Counted from the first letter of the stretch, positions 15,597 to 24,621 are shown. The stretch is 64,000 nt of DNA from an uncultured bacterium (GCA_902778895.1 CACYZF010000002.1:62001-126000), one strand, 5' to 3'. Translations and numbers: made by a program. Notes: generated by a model not told the origin, from the sequence alone.

Positions 15597-16515
15597 GCGG
15601 CAATCCCATCGCCTTCCGCGCCGTCCGGAAATGCATCTTCGCGAACTTCCGCAGGAGCGGTTCGCCACCGGAAAGGAAGAGCTGTTTCGCGGTTTTGTCG
15701 ACCTGCGTCCCCGCCCCCTTCGGCAACGGACATCCGGCCTCCTCTTCGAGTTTCGCCAGACGCCGCACGAACTCCGCACGCGCCAGAATGGAGGCCGCCG
15801 CGACAGCGACGTCACGTTCGCCCCTCGGGAACTGTTCCAGCCGGACCGCGCGGCCGTTTTTGAGGAGGGCATTTTCAACGAGACGCTTGTCGCCGAACTG
15901 GTCGGAGATCACATGACGGCATTCCGGCGCGAATTTCAGCATGTTTTCGAGGGCGCGGGCATGCCCCCAGGCAAGGAATCGGTTGAGGTTGCCGATGGAC
16001 TCGTAGGTACGGTTGTACGCCTCCGGGCCGATGACCACGACGCCGAACTTGCCGTGAACCGCGGTCTTGACCTTCCCGGCAAGCGCGGCGATCTTCGTGT
16101 CGTCCTTGATGGACTTGGAGTCCCGCACGCCTTCTTTCGCCAGAGCGTCCGCCGTCTCGCGGTCCGCCACGAACACGCACGCCACGACCAGCGGCCCGAA
16201 GAAATCCCCCTTGCCGCTCTCGTCGATGCCCGCATGCGGATCCTTGAACTCCAGCAGTGGCGGCGGTTCCGATTCGTCCTGCGTCAGTCCGATCAGAGGT
16301 TCCAGCACGAATTCGACGAAATCCTGCGTGCCGGCCCCCTGCACCACTAGCTTGCCGGACCGGTACGCCGCCACCTGCGTTTTCTCCCGGGCTGCCTTGA
16401 AGAACATGTACGGCCCGGAGGAAAACTCCCACGCGGAGATCGTTTCAAGATTGGCCCGGAGGGCGTTCATCTGGTCGGGCGTCAGCGTCGCGACGAAACA
16501 AGTCTTACCACTCAC
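15586..16515 (-). CDS. rnhC: Ribonuclease HIII
   Basis: Endonuclease that cuts the RNA strand of RNA-DNA hybrids. The N-terminal 80 residues form the substrate-binding domain typical of type HIII. The catalytic domain starts at GIDESGKGDFFGP, containing the first Asp and Glu of the active site; the third acid lies in ISDQFG, and AAASILARAEF follows. At 309 residues length is normal. The start codon is GTG, preceded by AGGATG. The 3' end lies inside a 34-bp tandem duplication. Confidence 0.93.
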   Translation of the reverse strand: MSGKTCFVATLTPDQMNALRANLETISAWEFSSGPYMFFKAAREKTQVAAYRSGKLVVQGAGTQDFVEFVLEPLIGLTQDESEPPPLLEFKDPHAGIDESGKGDFFGPLVVACVFVADRETADALAKEGVRDSKSIKDDTKIAALAGKVKTAVHGKFGVVVIGPEAYNRTYESIGNLNRFLAWGHARALENMLKFAPECRHVISDQFGDKRLVENALLKNGRAVRLEQFPRGERDVAVAAASILARAEFVRRLAKLEEEAGCPLPKGAGTQVDKTAKQLFLSGGEPLLRKFAKMHFRTARKAMGLPLDD

Positions 16516-16605
16516 GGCAACATCCTATTTTAGACAGAAAAAGTCAAACAAAGGCGGAAACAGGCTTTTTTTTCAAAAAAAACGCCAAAACTTTTCTATT
16601 ATAGC

Positions 16606-16634
16606 TTGAAAACTCGCAAGAATCAAGTTAAAGT
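16606..16634 (+). promoter_or_regulatory. Promoter of the secreted 649-residue protein
   Basis: TTGAAA (16606-16611), 17-bp spacer, TAAAGT (16629-16634). The -10 is weak, but the spacing and position fit; a TATTAT at 16597-16602 is an alternative -10 without a good -35. Confidence 0.4.
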
Positions 16635-16721
16635 ATGAATGTTTCCCGTGTTTTTTCGGAAAAATGCCCGGGAAACGCATTATCCTCACGATTCATGAAC
16701 CGCATATAAGGAATAACGACG

Positions 16722-18671
16722 ATGAAGAACACTACATGGGTTTTTGGAAGCATGCTTGCCGCAGGCTGCATGCTGCTGTCCGTCCCCGTGGCCGCCCAGG
16801 GCAACTTCCCGCAGGGAATGCCGCAAGGGATGCCGCAAGGCAATTTCCCGCAGGGAATGCCCCAGGGAATGGGACGCGCCCCCGGGTTCCCGCAGCAGGC
16901 GGGCGCGCCGGGCAGAGTCAATCCGGCCGGGACGACCAACCCCGCGACGGCCGACAAGACGAATTCCGCTGCGAAAAACACCGTGAGAAACGAGAAAGCC
17001 GCGCTTGAAGCCGCGAAATACCAGCTTTCCAACCACCGTACCGACCTCATCAAGACCACGATCGACGGCTATGCCTCCTCCGAGGACCTCTCCGATCCGG
17101 CCATCGTCCGCGCCATCAACGCGGATATCGAGAAGCACATGACGCTCGTTCCGTCCGTACCCCTCGAAAATCCCGACCTGCAGGAGCTGAACAAACGGGC
17201 AAAAGACGTTGTCGATCAGGAATTCGGCGTTGACGACAAGAAAACGCGCGAACTCCTGAACGCCGATGCGGAGAAGGAGATTCCCCTTTACAAGGTCGGC
17301 GACAAGGTCGTCGTGAACTACAATATGGGCCCGAAGCACTTCTCCGTCAAAGGCACGCTTTACCGCGTCGGCGACAAAGCCATCACGGTCGAGGACAAGA
17401 TCATCAACCTCGTCGACCTCAACGACGAGACCCGCGCAAAGTTCGATCCGCAGAGGAACAAATACATGCGCACCCAGTTCGTCGAAAAACGTCTCCAGAT
17501 GATCGCCCGCGAAAAGAACGACAAGCTCAATTCCATCTACGACAAGCTCAAAGGCGAGATCTTCAAACGCAACGAGACCGCGGGCTACATCTACGATCCG
17601 CAGACGGGCGAGTGGGCCACCGCGCAGGTGATCTCGAAGAACTACATCGACCGCATCCTGAAGGACAAGGCGAGACAGCCGAAGCCGAGAACGACCGCCC
17701 AGACCAGACCCGACGACGATTTTGACGATTTCGAGGACAACAACGGACAGAGCACTCCCATCACGGACACCCCCGATAACGGCACGAAGCCCGATGCCGC
17801 GCAGACCGCCGCGGTCATCCCGGTCAACGATGCGATCAAGCTCGCGGACAACGCGGAATCCCAGGCGAAATACGAAGCCGTCATCGCCAAGGCGGAAAAC
17901 CAGCAGAAGGACGCGAACGAGAACTATGCCGGCATCGACGCCGACTGCGGCTACAAGAAGGCCTGCTGGGGATTCAATATCGCCGACACCCGCTATGCGC
18001 TCTGGCACGAACCCGAATTCCCGCACATCACACCGGCTCTCGGTCGTGACGTCATCAACTTCCCGCCCGAAGGACTGGATGTCGGCATCGCCGGCGAGCC
18101 CAGCAGCATCGACCTCGTGTACGTCTCCAACAGCCTCTCCAAGGTCGTCTACCTGATGAAGGACTGCTCCAGACAGGATTTCATCCGCTTCAAGGATTCC
18201 CTCACCGAGCAGTACGGCCCCGCCGCGGAAGAACGCGGTGCGAACGCCGCCGCGTTTGCCAACATTTTCACAGGCAAGACCCAGCCGCAGCAGATCGCCG
18301 ACGCCGACGAGGTCGAAGCGGCCCAGGCCGCCGTAAAGGATGCCGAAAAGGCGTTCAATAAAGCCGTGGCCGAACTGAAGAATGCGGACGACGACAACCG
18401 CGACGAACTCCAGGAGGCCCGCGACCAGGCCGCTTCCGCGCTGAAGGAAGCCAATGCGAAAGCGGAAGCATTCGAGAACGCCGTCACCGCCGACAACCTC
18501 CCGTATGTCTTCTCCCGCATCAAGCTCACGAAGGACGAGAAGGGCAAGACCGTGCTCCCCTACACGTTCAACTGGAAGGGACAGAACGTCGCCGGCACGC
18601 TCATCTTCTACTACGACAAGGCGAAGGACAAAGTCACCAGCATCGTTTTCGCCAAGGAGTACAAGAAGTAA
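16722..18671 (+). CDS. Secreted protein with PQGM repeats and helical segments, function unknown
   Basis: A signal peptide (to about residue 25, ending VPVAAQG) is followed by a low-complexity stretch of GNFPQGMPQGM repeats. The rest is a largely helical region (residues ~85-300), an acidic Asp-rich linker (DDDFDDFEDNN), a compact domain with CGYKKACWGFN and DTRYALWHEPEF, and an Ala/Glu/Lys-rich coiled coil near 530-590. A C-terminal beta-rich segment (TFNWKGQNVAGTLIFYY) ends it. I recognise no family. It is monocistronic with a strong terminator, suggesting an abundant periplasmic or surface protein. Confidence 0.75.
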   Translation: MKNTTWVFGSMLAAGCMLLSVPVAAQGNFPQGMPQGMPQGNFPQGMPQGMGRAPGFPQQAGAPGRVNPAGTTNPATADKTNSAAKNTVRNEKAALEAAKYQLSNHRTDLIKTTIDGYASSEDLSDPAIVRAINADIEKHMTLVPSVPLENPDLQELNKRAKDVVDQEFGVDDKKTRELLNADAEKEIPLYKVGDKVVVNYNMGPKHFSVKGTLYRVGDKAITVEDKIINLVDLNDETRAKFDPQRNKYMRTQFVEKRLQMIAREKNDKLNSIYDKLKGEIFKRNETAGYIYDPQTGEWATAQVISKNYIDRILKDKARQPKPRTTAQTRPDDDFDDFEDNNGQSTPITDTPDNGTKPDAAQTAAVIPVNDAIKLADNAESQAKYEAVIAKAENQQKDANENYAGIDADCGYKKACWGFNIADTRYALWHEPEFPHITPALGRDVINFPPEGLDVGIAGEPSSIDLVYVSNSLSKVVYLMKDCSRQDFIRFKDSLTEQYGPAAEERGANAAAFANIFTGKTQPQQIADADEVEAAQAAVKDAEKAFNKAVAELKNADDDNRDELQEARDQAASALKEANAKAEAFENAVTADNLPYVFSRIKLTKDEKGKTVLPYTFNWKGQNVAGTLIFYYDKAKDKVTSIVFAKEYKK

Positions 18672-18699
18672 TCCTCCGTGTTTTCTGACGATCCCGATC

Positions 18700-18734
18700 C
18701 GGACGGGCCGCAAAGGTCCGCCCGGTTTTTTTTA
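18700..18734 (+). terminator. Terminator of the secreted-protein gene
   Basis: CCGGACGGGCC pairs with GGTCCGCCCGG around GCAAA (one mismatch and one G-T pair), followed by eight T. Confidence 0.8.
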
Positions 18735-18830
18735 TGTCTTTTTTTCAAAAACACGGACGGAATATGTCAATCATAATCGATTGATTCATAATCGTATAAT
18801 ACAAATCACGCGTCCGTTTTTTCCCAGTTC

Positions 18831-18871
18831 GGTCCCTTTTTTGAGAGATCAGCTCAAAAAAAGGAGGGACC
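18831..18871 (+). promoter_or_regulatory. Leader hairpin that can sequester the ribosome binding site of the Mu-like cassette
   Basis: GGTCCC-TTTTTTGAG at 18831-18845 pairs with CTCAAAAAA (18853-18861) and GGGACC (18866-18871) across a 7-base loop and a small bulge. The strong ribosome binding site GGAGGG (18863-18868) lies within the 3' arm and the ATG is the next base, so the folded RNA should block translation of the first gene. Confidence 0.6.
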
Positions 18872-19498
18872 ATGGGCTTGCCCCAAAAGAACAAGAAAAC
18901 GAAACCGCCTTCCCAGTTCGGACGCCTCCCGTTCCGGCTCCGTTACCGGATCGCATGCCTGCTTCTGGAGGGTGCGACAAGTCAGGCCGTACTCGATAAT
19001 CCCGAAGTCGCGGGAACCCTGAACGCGCTCGGATTGGCCCTGACCGCCGCGGCTGTTACACGGTTCAAGACCACGCGCGAGTTCAAGACCATCGCCGAGG
19101 AACGGGAGAAGGTGCATCTGGCCTACGAGGAAGTGCGTCTGTCCGCCGCGCTGCTCCGCGACTGCGAGGCGACGAGCGCTATCGCAGAGGAACTCAAGAT
19201 CGATCTGCTGAAGCTCGTCCGCGAATGTACCGACGCCACGACCGACGACCCGAAGACGATCGAACGGCTCGTACGCTCGGCCGTGACGCTTTCGAAATCC
19301 GTTTCGGACGGACAGAACACCGTCCTGCGGAAACGCGTCGCCGCGCTGTCCGAAGAAAACGTCCGCCTGCGCGAAGCGCTCGAACGCGCACGGATGCAGT
19401 ACAACGAACTGCTCGACCGCCGCCGGGATGAATGGTCCCGAGTGGACGGGGCCGAGGTCGCCGACCGGCTGTCCTCGATCCTCGGCATCAAACCGTAA
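18872..19498 (+). CDS. Mu gp27-like (DUF3486-type) small terminase subunit candidate
   Basis: In Mu-like phages this protein recognises DNA for packaging. Residues ~12-75 fit the DUF3486 layout: a basic tail, FGRLPFRLRYRIACLLLEGAT resembling a helix-turn-helix start, then a second helix ending VTRFKTTREFK. The rest is two long helices, including a C-terminal coiled coil (LSEENVRLREALERARMQYNELL). The 208-residue length fits. It is the first gene of the cassette, behind a strong GGAGGG that is part of a hairpin. Assignment is from motif order only. Confidence 0.55.
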   Translation: MGLPQKNKKTKPPSQFGRLPFRLRYRIACLLLEGATSQAVLDNPEVAGTLNALGLALTAAAVTRFKTTREFKTIAEEREKVHLAYEEVRLSAALLRDCEATSAIAEELKIDLLKLVRECTDATTDDPKTIERLVRSAVTLSKSVSDGQNTVLRKRVAALSEENVRLREALERARMQYNELLDRRRDEWSRVDGAEVADRLSSILGIKP

Positions 19499-19536
19499 CG
19501 ATGCTTCATCAACCTCAACCCATAAGGAATCAGAAC

Positions 19537-20769
19537 ATGAAACTGAATCATTCCGACCGGACCGCCGCCCGGAGCGGCGGCATGCCCGTACCGGGCCGCT
19601 GGATCGCCGCCGAACCCGGCGACCGTTCCCGCTGGCTCCAGACCTCCGAATACACGCCCGTGAACGTCTCGCGCATTCTGGAAGCCGCGAACGAGGGCGA
19701 CATCGCGGAACTTGCCGTCGCCGCCCGCGAAATCCAGGAACGCAACTGGGAAGTCATCCTGGCAATGCAGGTACGGAAAAGCGCGCTGACCGGCCTCGAC
19801 TGGGGCGTGGAACCCGGCGACGACCGTCCGGCCTCGAAAGACGCCGCGAAAGCGTTCAAAGCCGCCCTGAAAGAATCCGGCGGCGAATCCGGGCTCGCGT
19901 CGTTTCATGAACTCACCGGCCATCTGATGGACGCGGTCATCGCGCCCCTGTCCGCCGCCGAGATCGTGTGGGGAGCGGGCGGCTCGCTTGCAGGATTCCG
20001 GCCCGTAGGCGCCTGGCATTTCACGTTCCGCGGCTCGGAAACGCCGCTGCTCGTGACGGACGACAATCACACGGGCGTCCCCCTGCCTCCGGCGAAGTTC
20101 ATCGTCCACACGCATGGAGGAGCGGGCGATCCCGCGCGCTCCGGACTCATCCGCACGCTGATCTGGCTGCACGTATTCCAGAACTATCCGGTGAAGGATC
20201 TCGTGTCGTTCGTCGAACGCTACGGCATGCCGTTCGTGGTGGCGAAGGTCGACCGCAGCGCGTGGGAAAACGAACGGGGCGTGATGCGGAACCTGATCCG
20301 GAGCTTCGGCCCGAACGGCGGCGGCGTGTTCACGAAGTCGACCGAACTGGAACTCCTGCAGGCGTCGAACGCGGGCGGCGAAGTCTATTTCAAGCTCCTG
20401 GAGTACACCTCGAAAGCGATCACGAAAGTCATCCTGGGCCAGCTCGCCAGCTCGTCCGAATCCGGCGGTCTTTCCGGCGGCGACGCTCAGTCGCGCGTCC
20501 GGGGAGACCTGCTGGAGGCCGACGCGCGCGCGATCGAATCGACCGTCAGGTCTCAGCTCGCCGTTCCGTGGACCAAGTTCAATTTCGGCGACGCGGCGGC
20601 CGTCCCGGTCCTGCGCTTCCGCAATTCCGCGCAGGAAGACCGCGCCGTCTTCGCGGGCATCGTCGAAACGCTTCACCGTGCCGGTCTCGACGCCGATCCC
20701 GAAGAAATATCCGCTCGGTTCGGGATCTCGCTGAAACGTGCCGAAGCCGCTTCCGAGGTACGTCCATGA
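19537..20769 (+). CDS. Mu gp29-like portal protein (DUF935 family)
   Basis: Portal proteins form the ring through which phage DNA enters the capsid. The 410-residue protein matches DUF935: LAVAAREIQERNWEVILAMQVRKSALTGLDWGV near the start, WHFTFRGSE, HTHGGAGDPARSGLIRTLIWLHVFQNYPVKDLVSFVERYGMPF, and AITKVILGQLASS later. The start at 19537 is chosen because AAGGAAT precedes it and upstream codons overlap the previous gene. It is shorter than Mu gp29 (about 510 residues), missing mainly C-terminal sequence. It overlaps the next gene by 4 bases. Confidence 0.75.
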   Translation: MKLNHSDRTAARSGGMPVPGRWIAAEPGDRSRWLQTSEYTPVNVSRILEAANEGDIAELAVAAREIQERNWEVILAMQVRKSALTGLDWGVEPGDDRPASKDAAKAFKAALKESGGESGLASFHELTGHLMDAVIAPLSAAEIVWGAGGSLAGFRPVGAWHFTFRGSETPLLVTDDNHTGVPLPPAKFIVHTHGGAGDPARSGLIRTLIWLHVFQNYPVKDLVSFVERYGMPFVVAKVDRSAWENERGVMRNLIRSFGPNGGGVFTKSTELELLQASNAGGEVYFKLLEYTSKAITKVILGQLASSSESGGLSGGDAQSRVRGDLLEADARAIESTVRSQLAVPWTKFNFGDAAAVPVLRFRNSAQEDRAVFAGIVETLHRAGLDADPEEISARFGISLKRAEAASEVRP

Positions 20770-21236
20770 CCGCCGCCACGCTCACTGTCGCGAACGCGCT
20801 GAAAACGCTCGTTTCCGCCACGTTTCCCTCGGCCGGATTCGTGACCGCCGCCACGCCGGAGACCGCGGTTCAGACAAGGTCCCTGCCCGCCGGACTTCGG
20901 CCGCCCTGCGTGCTCATCCTCGCGGGAGATGGCGTTTACACGGACAGTACGCTCACGCGCCGCCAGCAGTTTCACCTGATCCTGATCGACGTGCTGGCCG
21001 GGACCAACGACGCCCGCACGGCTGCCGCGCTCGGACGTTTCGACACGCTGCAGGAGATGTTCCCCGCCGAAGGACTCCAGTCGGGCGACATCGTGTTCAT
21101 CCCGGAGTCGTTCCGGCTGCTGGACTGCCCGGACGCCCGCGCTGCGGCATGCCTGACAGTTGCCGCGTTGTCCCCATCGGACACGACGGGCTCCGGCTCT
21201 GCAGGCTCGGCTGAATCTTCCACGATGCCGTCCTGA
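20766..21236 (+). CDS. Phage tail-terminator-like protein
   Basis: A 156-residue protein whose ATG overlaps the portal gene's TGA. The pattern ANALKTLVSATFP, then PPCVLILAGDG, RRQQFHLILIDVLAG, AAALGRFDTLQEMF and a short closing beta segment resembles the tail completion/terminator fold found in Mu gp37 and lambda U-type proteins. The C-terminal 20 residues are Ser/Gly/Thr-rich and disordered. The call rests on predicted secondary-structure order and on context, so it is weak; a head-closure protein is an alternative. Confidence 0.4.
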   Translation: MTAATLTVANALKTLVSATFPSAGFVTAATPETAVQTRSLPAGLRPPCVLILAGDGVYTDSTLTRRQQFHLILIDVLAGTNDARTAAALGRFDTLQEMFPAEGLQSGDIVFIPESFRLLDCPDARAAACLTVAALSPSDTTGSGSAGSAESSTMPS

Positions 21237-21258
21237 GCTTTTTCCACTTCAAAAAAAT

Positions 21259-21302
21259 AACGCACAGTTGTTTGCCAGACAAACAGCCGTGCGTTTTTTT
21301 TT
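21259..21302. terminator. Bidirectional terminator between the Mu-like cassette and a lipoprotein gene
   Basis: AACGCAC and GTGCGTT close a stem that continues as TGTTTG/CAAACA. T-tracts follow on both strands (nine or more T on plus, ATTTTTTT on minus), serving both convergent transcripts. Confidence 0.85.
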
Positions 21303-21318
21303 AACCCTCAAGCGACGC

Positions 21319-21987
21319 TTATTTCGAGTTCAGGATCTCTTCGATCACGCCGATCTGTTCCTGTTCCGCCTGAACCGAGGCCCCGATCGCGGCGGGATCC
21401 TTCGTCCGGGAATGCCGTTCCAGCATGACGCGCGACGATCCGCGGCTCAGCAGCTCGCGGGCGGCAACTCTGAGAGAATCAAGCCGTCCGTCGTCGGGCG
21501 GCAATTCAGAGATACGGTCGGAGAGTTCGGGGTATCGCTTCATGAAAACGCCCAGATTCCACGGTTCGAGGGAATCGGGATTCTCGATCCTGATGTTCCG
21601 TATGGGGTCCGCGTCCTCGCCGAGACCGGATATCACGCTCAGATATACGATCTTCTGCGCAGACTGGATCTCGACGCTTCCGAGCAGCAGACATTCCTGA
21701 CGGCGGATCAGCCGGAAATAACGCGGACGCAGGCTTGACGCGACCACAACGATGCCCGGTTTGCCGCAGTATTCTTCTGCCTCGTCTCTGACCGCTTCCG
21801 GGAGCGTTTCGAGCGTATCCGCCGTCACCAGCATGCACGGCACATCCAGGACACTGTCCCTGATCTCCATGACTTCCGACATGACGACCGTTTCGGCGTC
21901 CGCATCACCGGTGGAACGGCAGGACACGGCTCCGGAACAGAGCATCAGGCAGAAGAGGAAAAGAAAAACGGTCGGTCTCATCGGCAA
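21319..21987 (-). CDS. Putative lipoprotein, function unknown
   Basis: A signal peptide with lipobox GAVSC predicts lipid anchoring near residue 23. The 200-residue mature part has a beta-rich segment (GKPGIVVVASSLRPRYFRLIRR, LLLGSVEIQSAQKIVYLSVISG) and an acidic helical C-terminus. I recognise no family. It is monocistronic, with its own promoter and sharing the bidirectional terminator with the phage cassette. Confidence 0.7.
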   Translation of the reverse strand: MPMRPTVFLFLFCLMLCSGAVSCRSTGDADAETVVMSEVMEIRDSVLDVPCMLVTADTLETLPEAVRDEAEEYCGKPGIVVVASSLRPRYFRLIRRQECLLLGSVEIQSAQKIVYLSVISGLGEDADPIRNIRIENPDSLEPWNLGVFMKRYPELSDRISELPPDDGRLDSLRVAARELLSRGSSRVMLERHSRTKDPAAIGASVQAEQEQIGVIEEILNSK

Positions 21988-22040
21988 ACGAGGTTGTTTT
22001 TGCAGGGAATGACACGGAAAACCGTGAAGGACATGGTAAT

Positions 22041-22069
22041 AATATGGCCCTTCGGAGGCCGGTTTTCAA
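22041..22069 (-). promoter_or_regulatory. Promoter of the lipoprotein gene
   Basis: Minus strand TTGAAA (22064-22069), 17-bp spacer, CATATT (22041-22046). Confidence 0.45.
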
Positions 22070-22220
22070 GCAAAGGAGCCGGATTCCGGAAAAGAATTTT
22101 AAGTTTTTTATAAATTTTTTATAAAAAAAGTCGGTTTTCGGGTTGTACTGCGGCAAAAATGGATTAGGTTATCATATCCGCTTTTTTCCGACCTCTTCAC
22201 GCGTGGTATTTAGATAGCAC

Positions 22221-23447
22221 ATGAAAATCCGTCAGCCCATCAAGCCGCAGCTCGACTCGCAGCCCATCGAACCGCCGAAAAAACCGGCCATGCCCGAGCT
22301 CGCCGTTTTTATTCTGTTCGCGTTCATGATCACGCTTTTCGGCCTTATCATGCTGTATTCCACCTCGTTCGTCATGCAGGGCAGCTCCTACTTCACGAAA
22401 CAGCTGGTGTGGATGATCATCGGCCTTGTCGCGGGCGCAGGCACGGTCATGCTCGGCAGCAAACGCCTCTCCGACTGGAGTCCGGTCATGATCCTCGTGC
22501 TGGACGTGCTTCTGGTTTGGGCGCTTTTCTGCAAGCCGATCAACGGCGCACGGCGCTGGATTCAGCTCGCGGGCTTCACGCTTCAGCCGTCCGAGCTGGG
22601 AAAAGTCATCATCACGCTCTTCATGGCGAAGTTCCTGGCTTCGCGCACGCGCGCACTGGAAAGCGAACCCTTCTGGAAAGTCATGGTCCCGAGCGGGATC
22701 TGGGTCGGTCCGACCATTCTGCTGGTGCTCGCGGGTGAAGACCTCGGCACGACCGTCCTGCTCGGTTCGCTGTACCTGCTGATGCTGTTCGTGGCGGGGA
22801 TGCGCCTGCGGTACATCCTGCCGTTCGCGCTGGTCCTGCCTCCGACGGCGGTCCTTGTCATCCAGAAATTCGATGCCATGCGCTGGAGCCGCCTCACGGT
22901 GTTCATGGACGCCGAATCGTACAAGATGACCTCCGGCTACCAGCTGTGGAATTCCCTGCTGGCGCTCGGGTCCGGCGGCTGGACCGGAGTCGGATTCACC
23001 GAAAGCCGCCTGAAGCTGATGTACCTCCCGGAAAACCACACCGACTTCATCCTGTCCATCGTGGGCGAGGAACTTGGGTTCATCACGCTCCTGACCGTGA
23101 TCGTCGCGTACCTGATCCTCGTCTTCGTCGGGCTTCGCATCAGCGTGAAGGCGCGCACCCGTCAGGGCATGCTGATCGCGTTCGGCATGAGCATCTTCAT
23201 CGGCATGCAGGCGCTGATCAACATCGGCGTCATCACGGCGGCCTTCCCGACCAAGGGCATGCCCGCCCCCATGATCAGCTACGGCGGCAGCAATCTGCTC
23301 GCCTGCCTCATTGCGGCGGCATGCGTCGCGAGCGTGGCGATCGACTCCGCCATCCCGGACTACCAGGACAAACTGCTGGCCTGGGCCGGGAAACGACTCC
23401 ATTTCAGCCGTCCTCCCGCAACCGGGGACGCGCAGCAATCATCTTGA
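22221..23447 (+). CDS. ftsW: Lipid II polymerase/division protein FtsW (SEDS family)
   Basis: A SEDS-family integral membrane glycosyltransferase that polymerises lipid II into peptidoglycan at the division site. About ten helices. Family signatures are present: LMLYSTSF, NGARRWIQLAGFTLQPSELGK, the ENHTDFILSIVGEELGF loop with the catalytic-region Asp, and GMPAPMISYGGSNLL. I choose FtsW rather than RodA because murG follows directly, as in division and cell wall clusters. No clear ribosome binding site precedes the ATG. It probably heads the long plus-strand run to uvrB. Confidence 0.93.
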   Translation: MKIRQPIKPQLDSQPIEPPKKPAMPELAVFILFAFMITLFGLIMLYSTSFVMQGSSYFTKQLVWMIIGLVAGAGTVMLGSKRLSDWSPVMILVLDVLLVWALFCKPINGARRWIQLAGFTLQPSELGKVIITLFMAKFLASRTRALESEPFWKVMVPSGIWVGPTILLVLAGEDLGTTVLLGSLYLLMLFVAGMRLRYILPFALVLPPTAVLVIQKFDAMRWSRLTVFMDAESYKMTSGYQLWNSLLALGSGGWTGVGFTESRLKLMYLPENHTDFILSIVGEELGFITLLTVIVAYLILVFVGLRISVKARTRQGMLIAFGMSIFIGMQALINIGVITAAFPTKGMPAPMISYGGSNLLACLIAAACVASVAIDSAIPDYQDKLLAWAGKRLHFSRPPATGDAQQSS

Positions 23448-23458
23448 AGGGACAAACC

Positions 23459-24598
23459 ATGCAGGAACTGAACCGACTTATCATCAGCTGCGGCGGCACG
23501 GGCGGACACTTCAACCCCGGCCTGAGCACGGCATGCGCATTCCGCGACGCGGGCGGCAAGCCTCTGCTCATACTCGGCGGCAAACACTTCGAGGAACAGT
23601 CGAAGACCGCCGAAAAGAACGGCATCGAATTCCGGCGCGTTTCCTGCGCGCCGCTTTCCAAGAGTCCGTCCGGCGCGCTTCAATTCCTCTCGCAGCAGAT
23701 GAAGGGCGTCCGCGAGGCGAAAGCCATCTTCCGCGAGTTCAAGCCGGACGCCGTTCTCTCCATGGGCGCGTTCCCCTCCATCCCGGCCTCCGTCGCCGCC
23801 TGGCGCACAGGCGTCCCGCTCTTCCTGCACGACGGCAACGCCCGCATCGGCAAATCCAACCGGGTCTTCAGCCGCATCGCCTCCGGCATCGCCCTCTCCT
23901 TCCCCGCCGTCAACGCCGACACCCTGCACTGCCCCTCCGCGGTGACCGGGCTTCCGCTCCGCAAGGCGCTTCTGGAGGACGTCCCGGCGTCCAGAGAAGA
24001 GGCGATCGCCCGCATCAACGCCACGCGCGGCACATCTTTCTCGCCCGACCGACCGGTCGTCCTGGTCTTCGGCGGCTCGCTTGGCGCGGCGGCCATCAAC
24101 GAGAATTTCACGATCCCGATCGACCATCCCGGCGCGAAGTCGCTTCAGGTCATCCACCTCTCCGGGCCCGGCAAGTACGATGCGATCCATGACAAATACT
24201 CCGTGTGCGGCGTCAACGCGCTCACGCTCGAATCCGCCTCGGACATGCAGAACCTCTACACGGCGGCGGACCTCGTGGTCTGCCGGGCCGGAGGAAGCAC
24301 CGTCTCCGAACTCGCCATTTTCGGCCGCTATGCCGTGCTGATCCCGTATCCTTACGCCGCCGAGGGCCACCAGGATGACAACGCGCGTCTGCTGGCACAG
24401 ACCGGAGCCGCCCGGATCGTACCGAACGACGAGTGTTCCCCGTCTCTGTTCCGCGGCATTCTCTCCGAGTTCCTGGATGATCCAGACAAATTCCGCGAAG
24501 CGGGCAAAGGCGCGCTCGCCATGGCCCAGCCGAAAGCCGCGGCAAACGTCATCGGATTCATTGAAAACTCCCTGAAAACCGCTCGTTCCAAAAAATAA
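23459..24598 (+). CDS. murG: UDP-GlcNAc--undecaprenyl-pyrophosphoryl-MurNAc-pentapeptide transferase MurG
   Basis: MurG adds N-acetylglucosamine to lipid I to make lipid II, the substrate of FtsW. The 379-residue protein shows the N-terminal SCGGTGGHFNPG loop, SMGAFPSIPA, VFGGSLGAAAIN, and the donor-binding CRAGGSTVSEL and PYPYAAEGHQDDNA. The GTGGH His is present. I start at the ATG at 23459 behind GAAGGGAC, 11 bp after ftsW; the open frame further upstream overlaps ftsW and is a shadow. Confidence 0.95.
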   Translation: MQELNRLIISCGGTGGHFNPGLSTACAFRDAGGKPLLILGGKHFEEQSKTAEKNGIEFRRVSCAPLSKSPSGALQFLSQQMKGVREAKAIFREFKPDAVLSMGAFPSIPASVAAWRTGVPLFLHDGNARIGKSNRVFSRIASGIALSFPAVNADTLHCPSAVTGLPLRKALLEDVPASREEAIARINATRGTSFSPDRPVVLVFGGSLGAAAINENFTIPIDHPGAKSLQVIHLSGPGKYDAIHDKYSVCGVNALTLESASDMQNLYTAADLVVCRAGGSTVSELAIFGRYAVLIPYPYAAEGHQDDNARLLAQTGAARIVPNDECSPSLFRGILSEFLDDPDKFREAGKGALAMAQPKAAANVIGFIENSLKTARSKK

Positions 24599-24621
24599 AA
24601 ATCCCGCCGTCCAGTCCAGCC

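Larger units (their letters stand above)
18831..21236 (+). mobile_element. Compact Mu-like phage gene cassette, incomplete
   Basis: Three consecutive plus-strand genes resemble Mu-family packaging and morphogenesis proteins (small terminase, portal, possible tail terminator). There is no transposase, integrase, large terminase, protease or capsid gene, and no flanking repeats or target duplication were found. All three frames are intact. Base composition matches the host. It may be a prophage remnant or a domesticated set. Confidence 0.55.

Noticed and set aside
18781-18820. TATAAT near 18795 as promoter of the Mu-like cassette
   Set aside because: No -35 element at acceptable spacing; the nearby TTGATT is only 8 bp away.
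19432-19536. Upstream extension of the portal gene frame
   Set aside because: It overlaps the end of the small terminase gene and has no ribosome binding site; AAGGAAT before 19537 marks the start.
22946-23458. Upstream extension of the murG frame
   Set aside because: It lies wholly inside ftsW; the MurG N-terminal GTGGH motif follows directly after the ATG at 23459.
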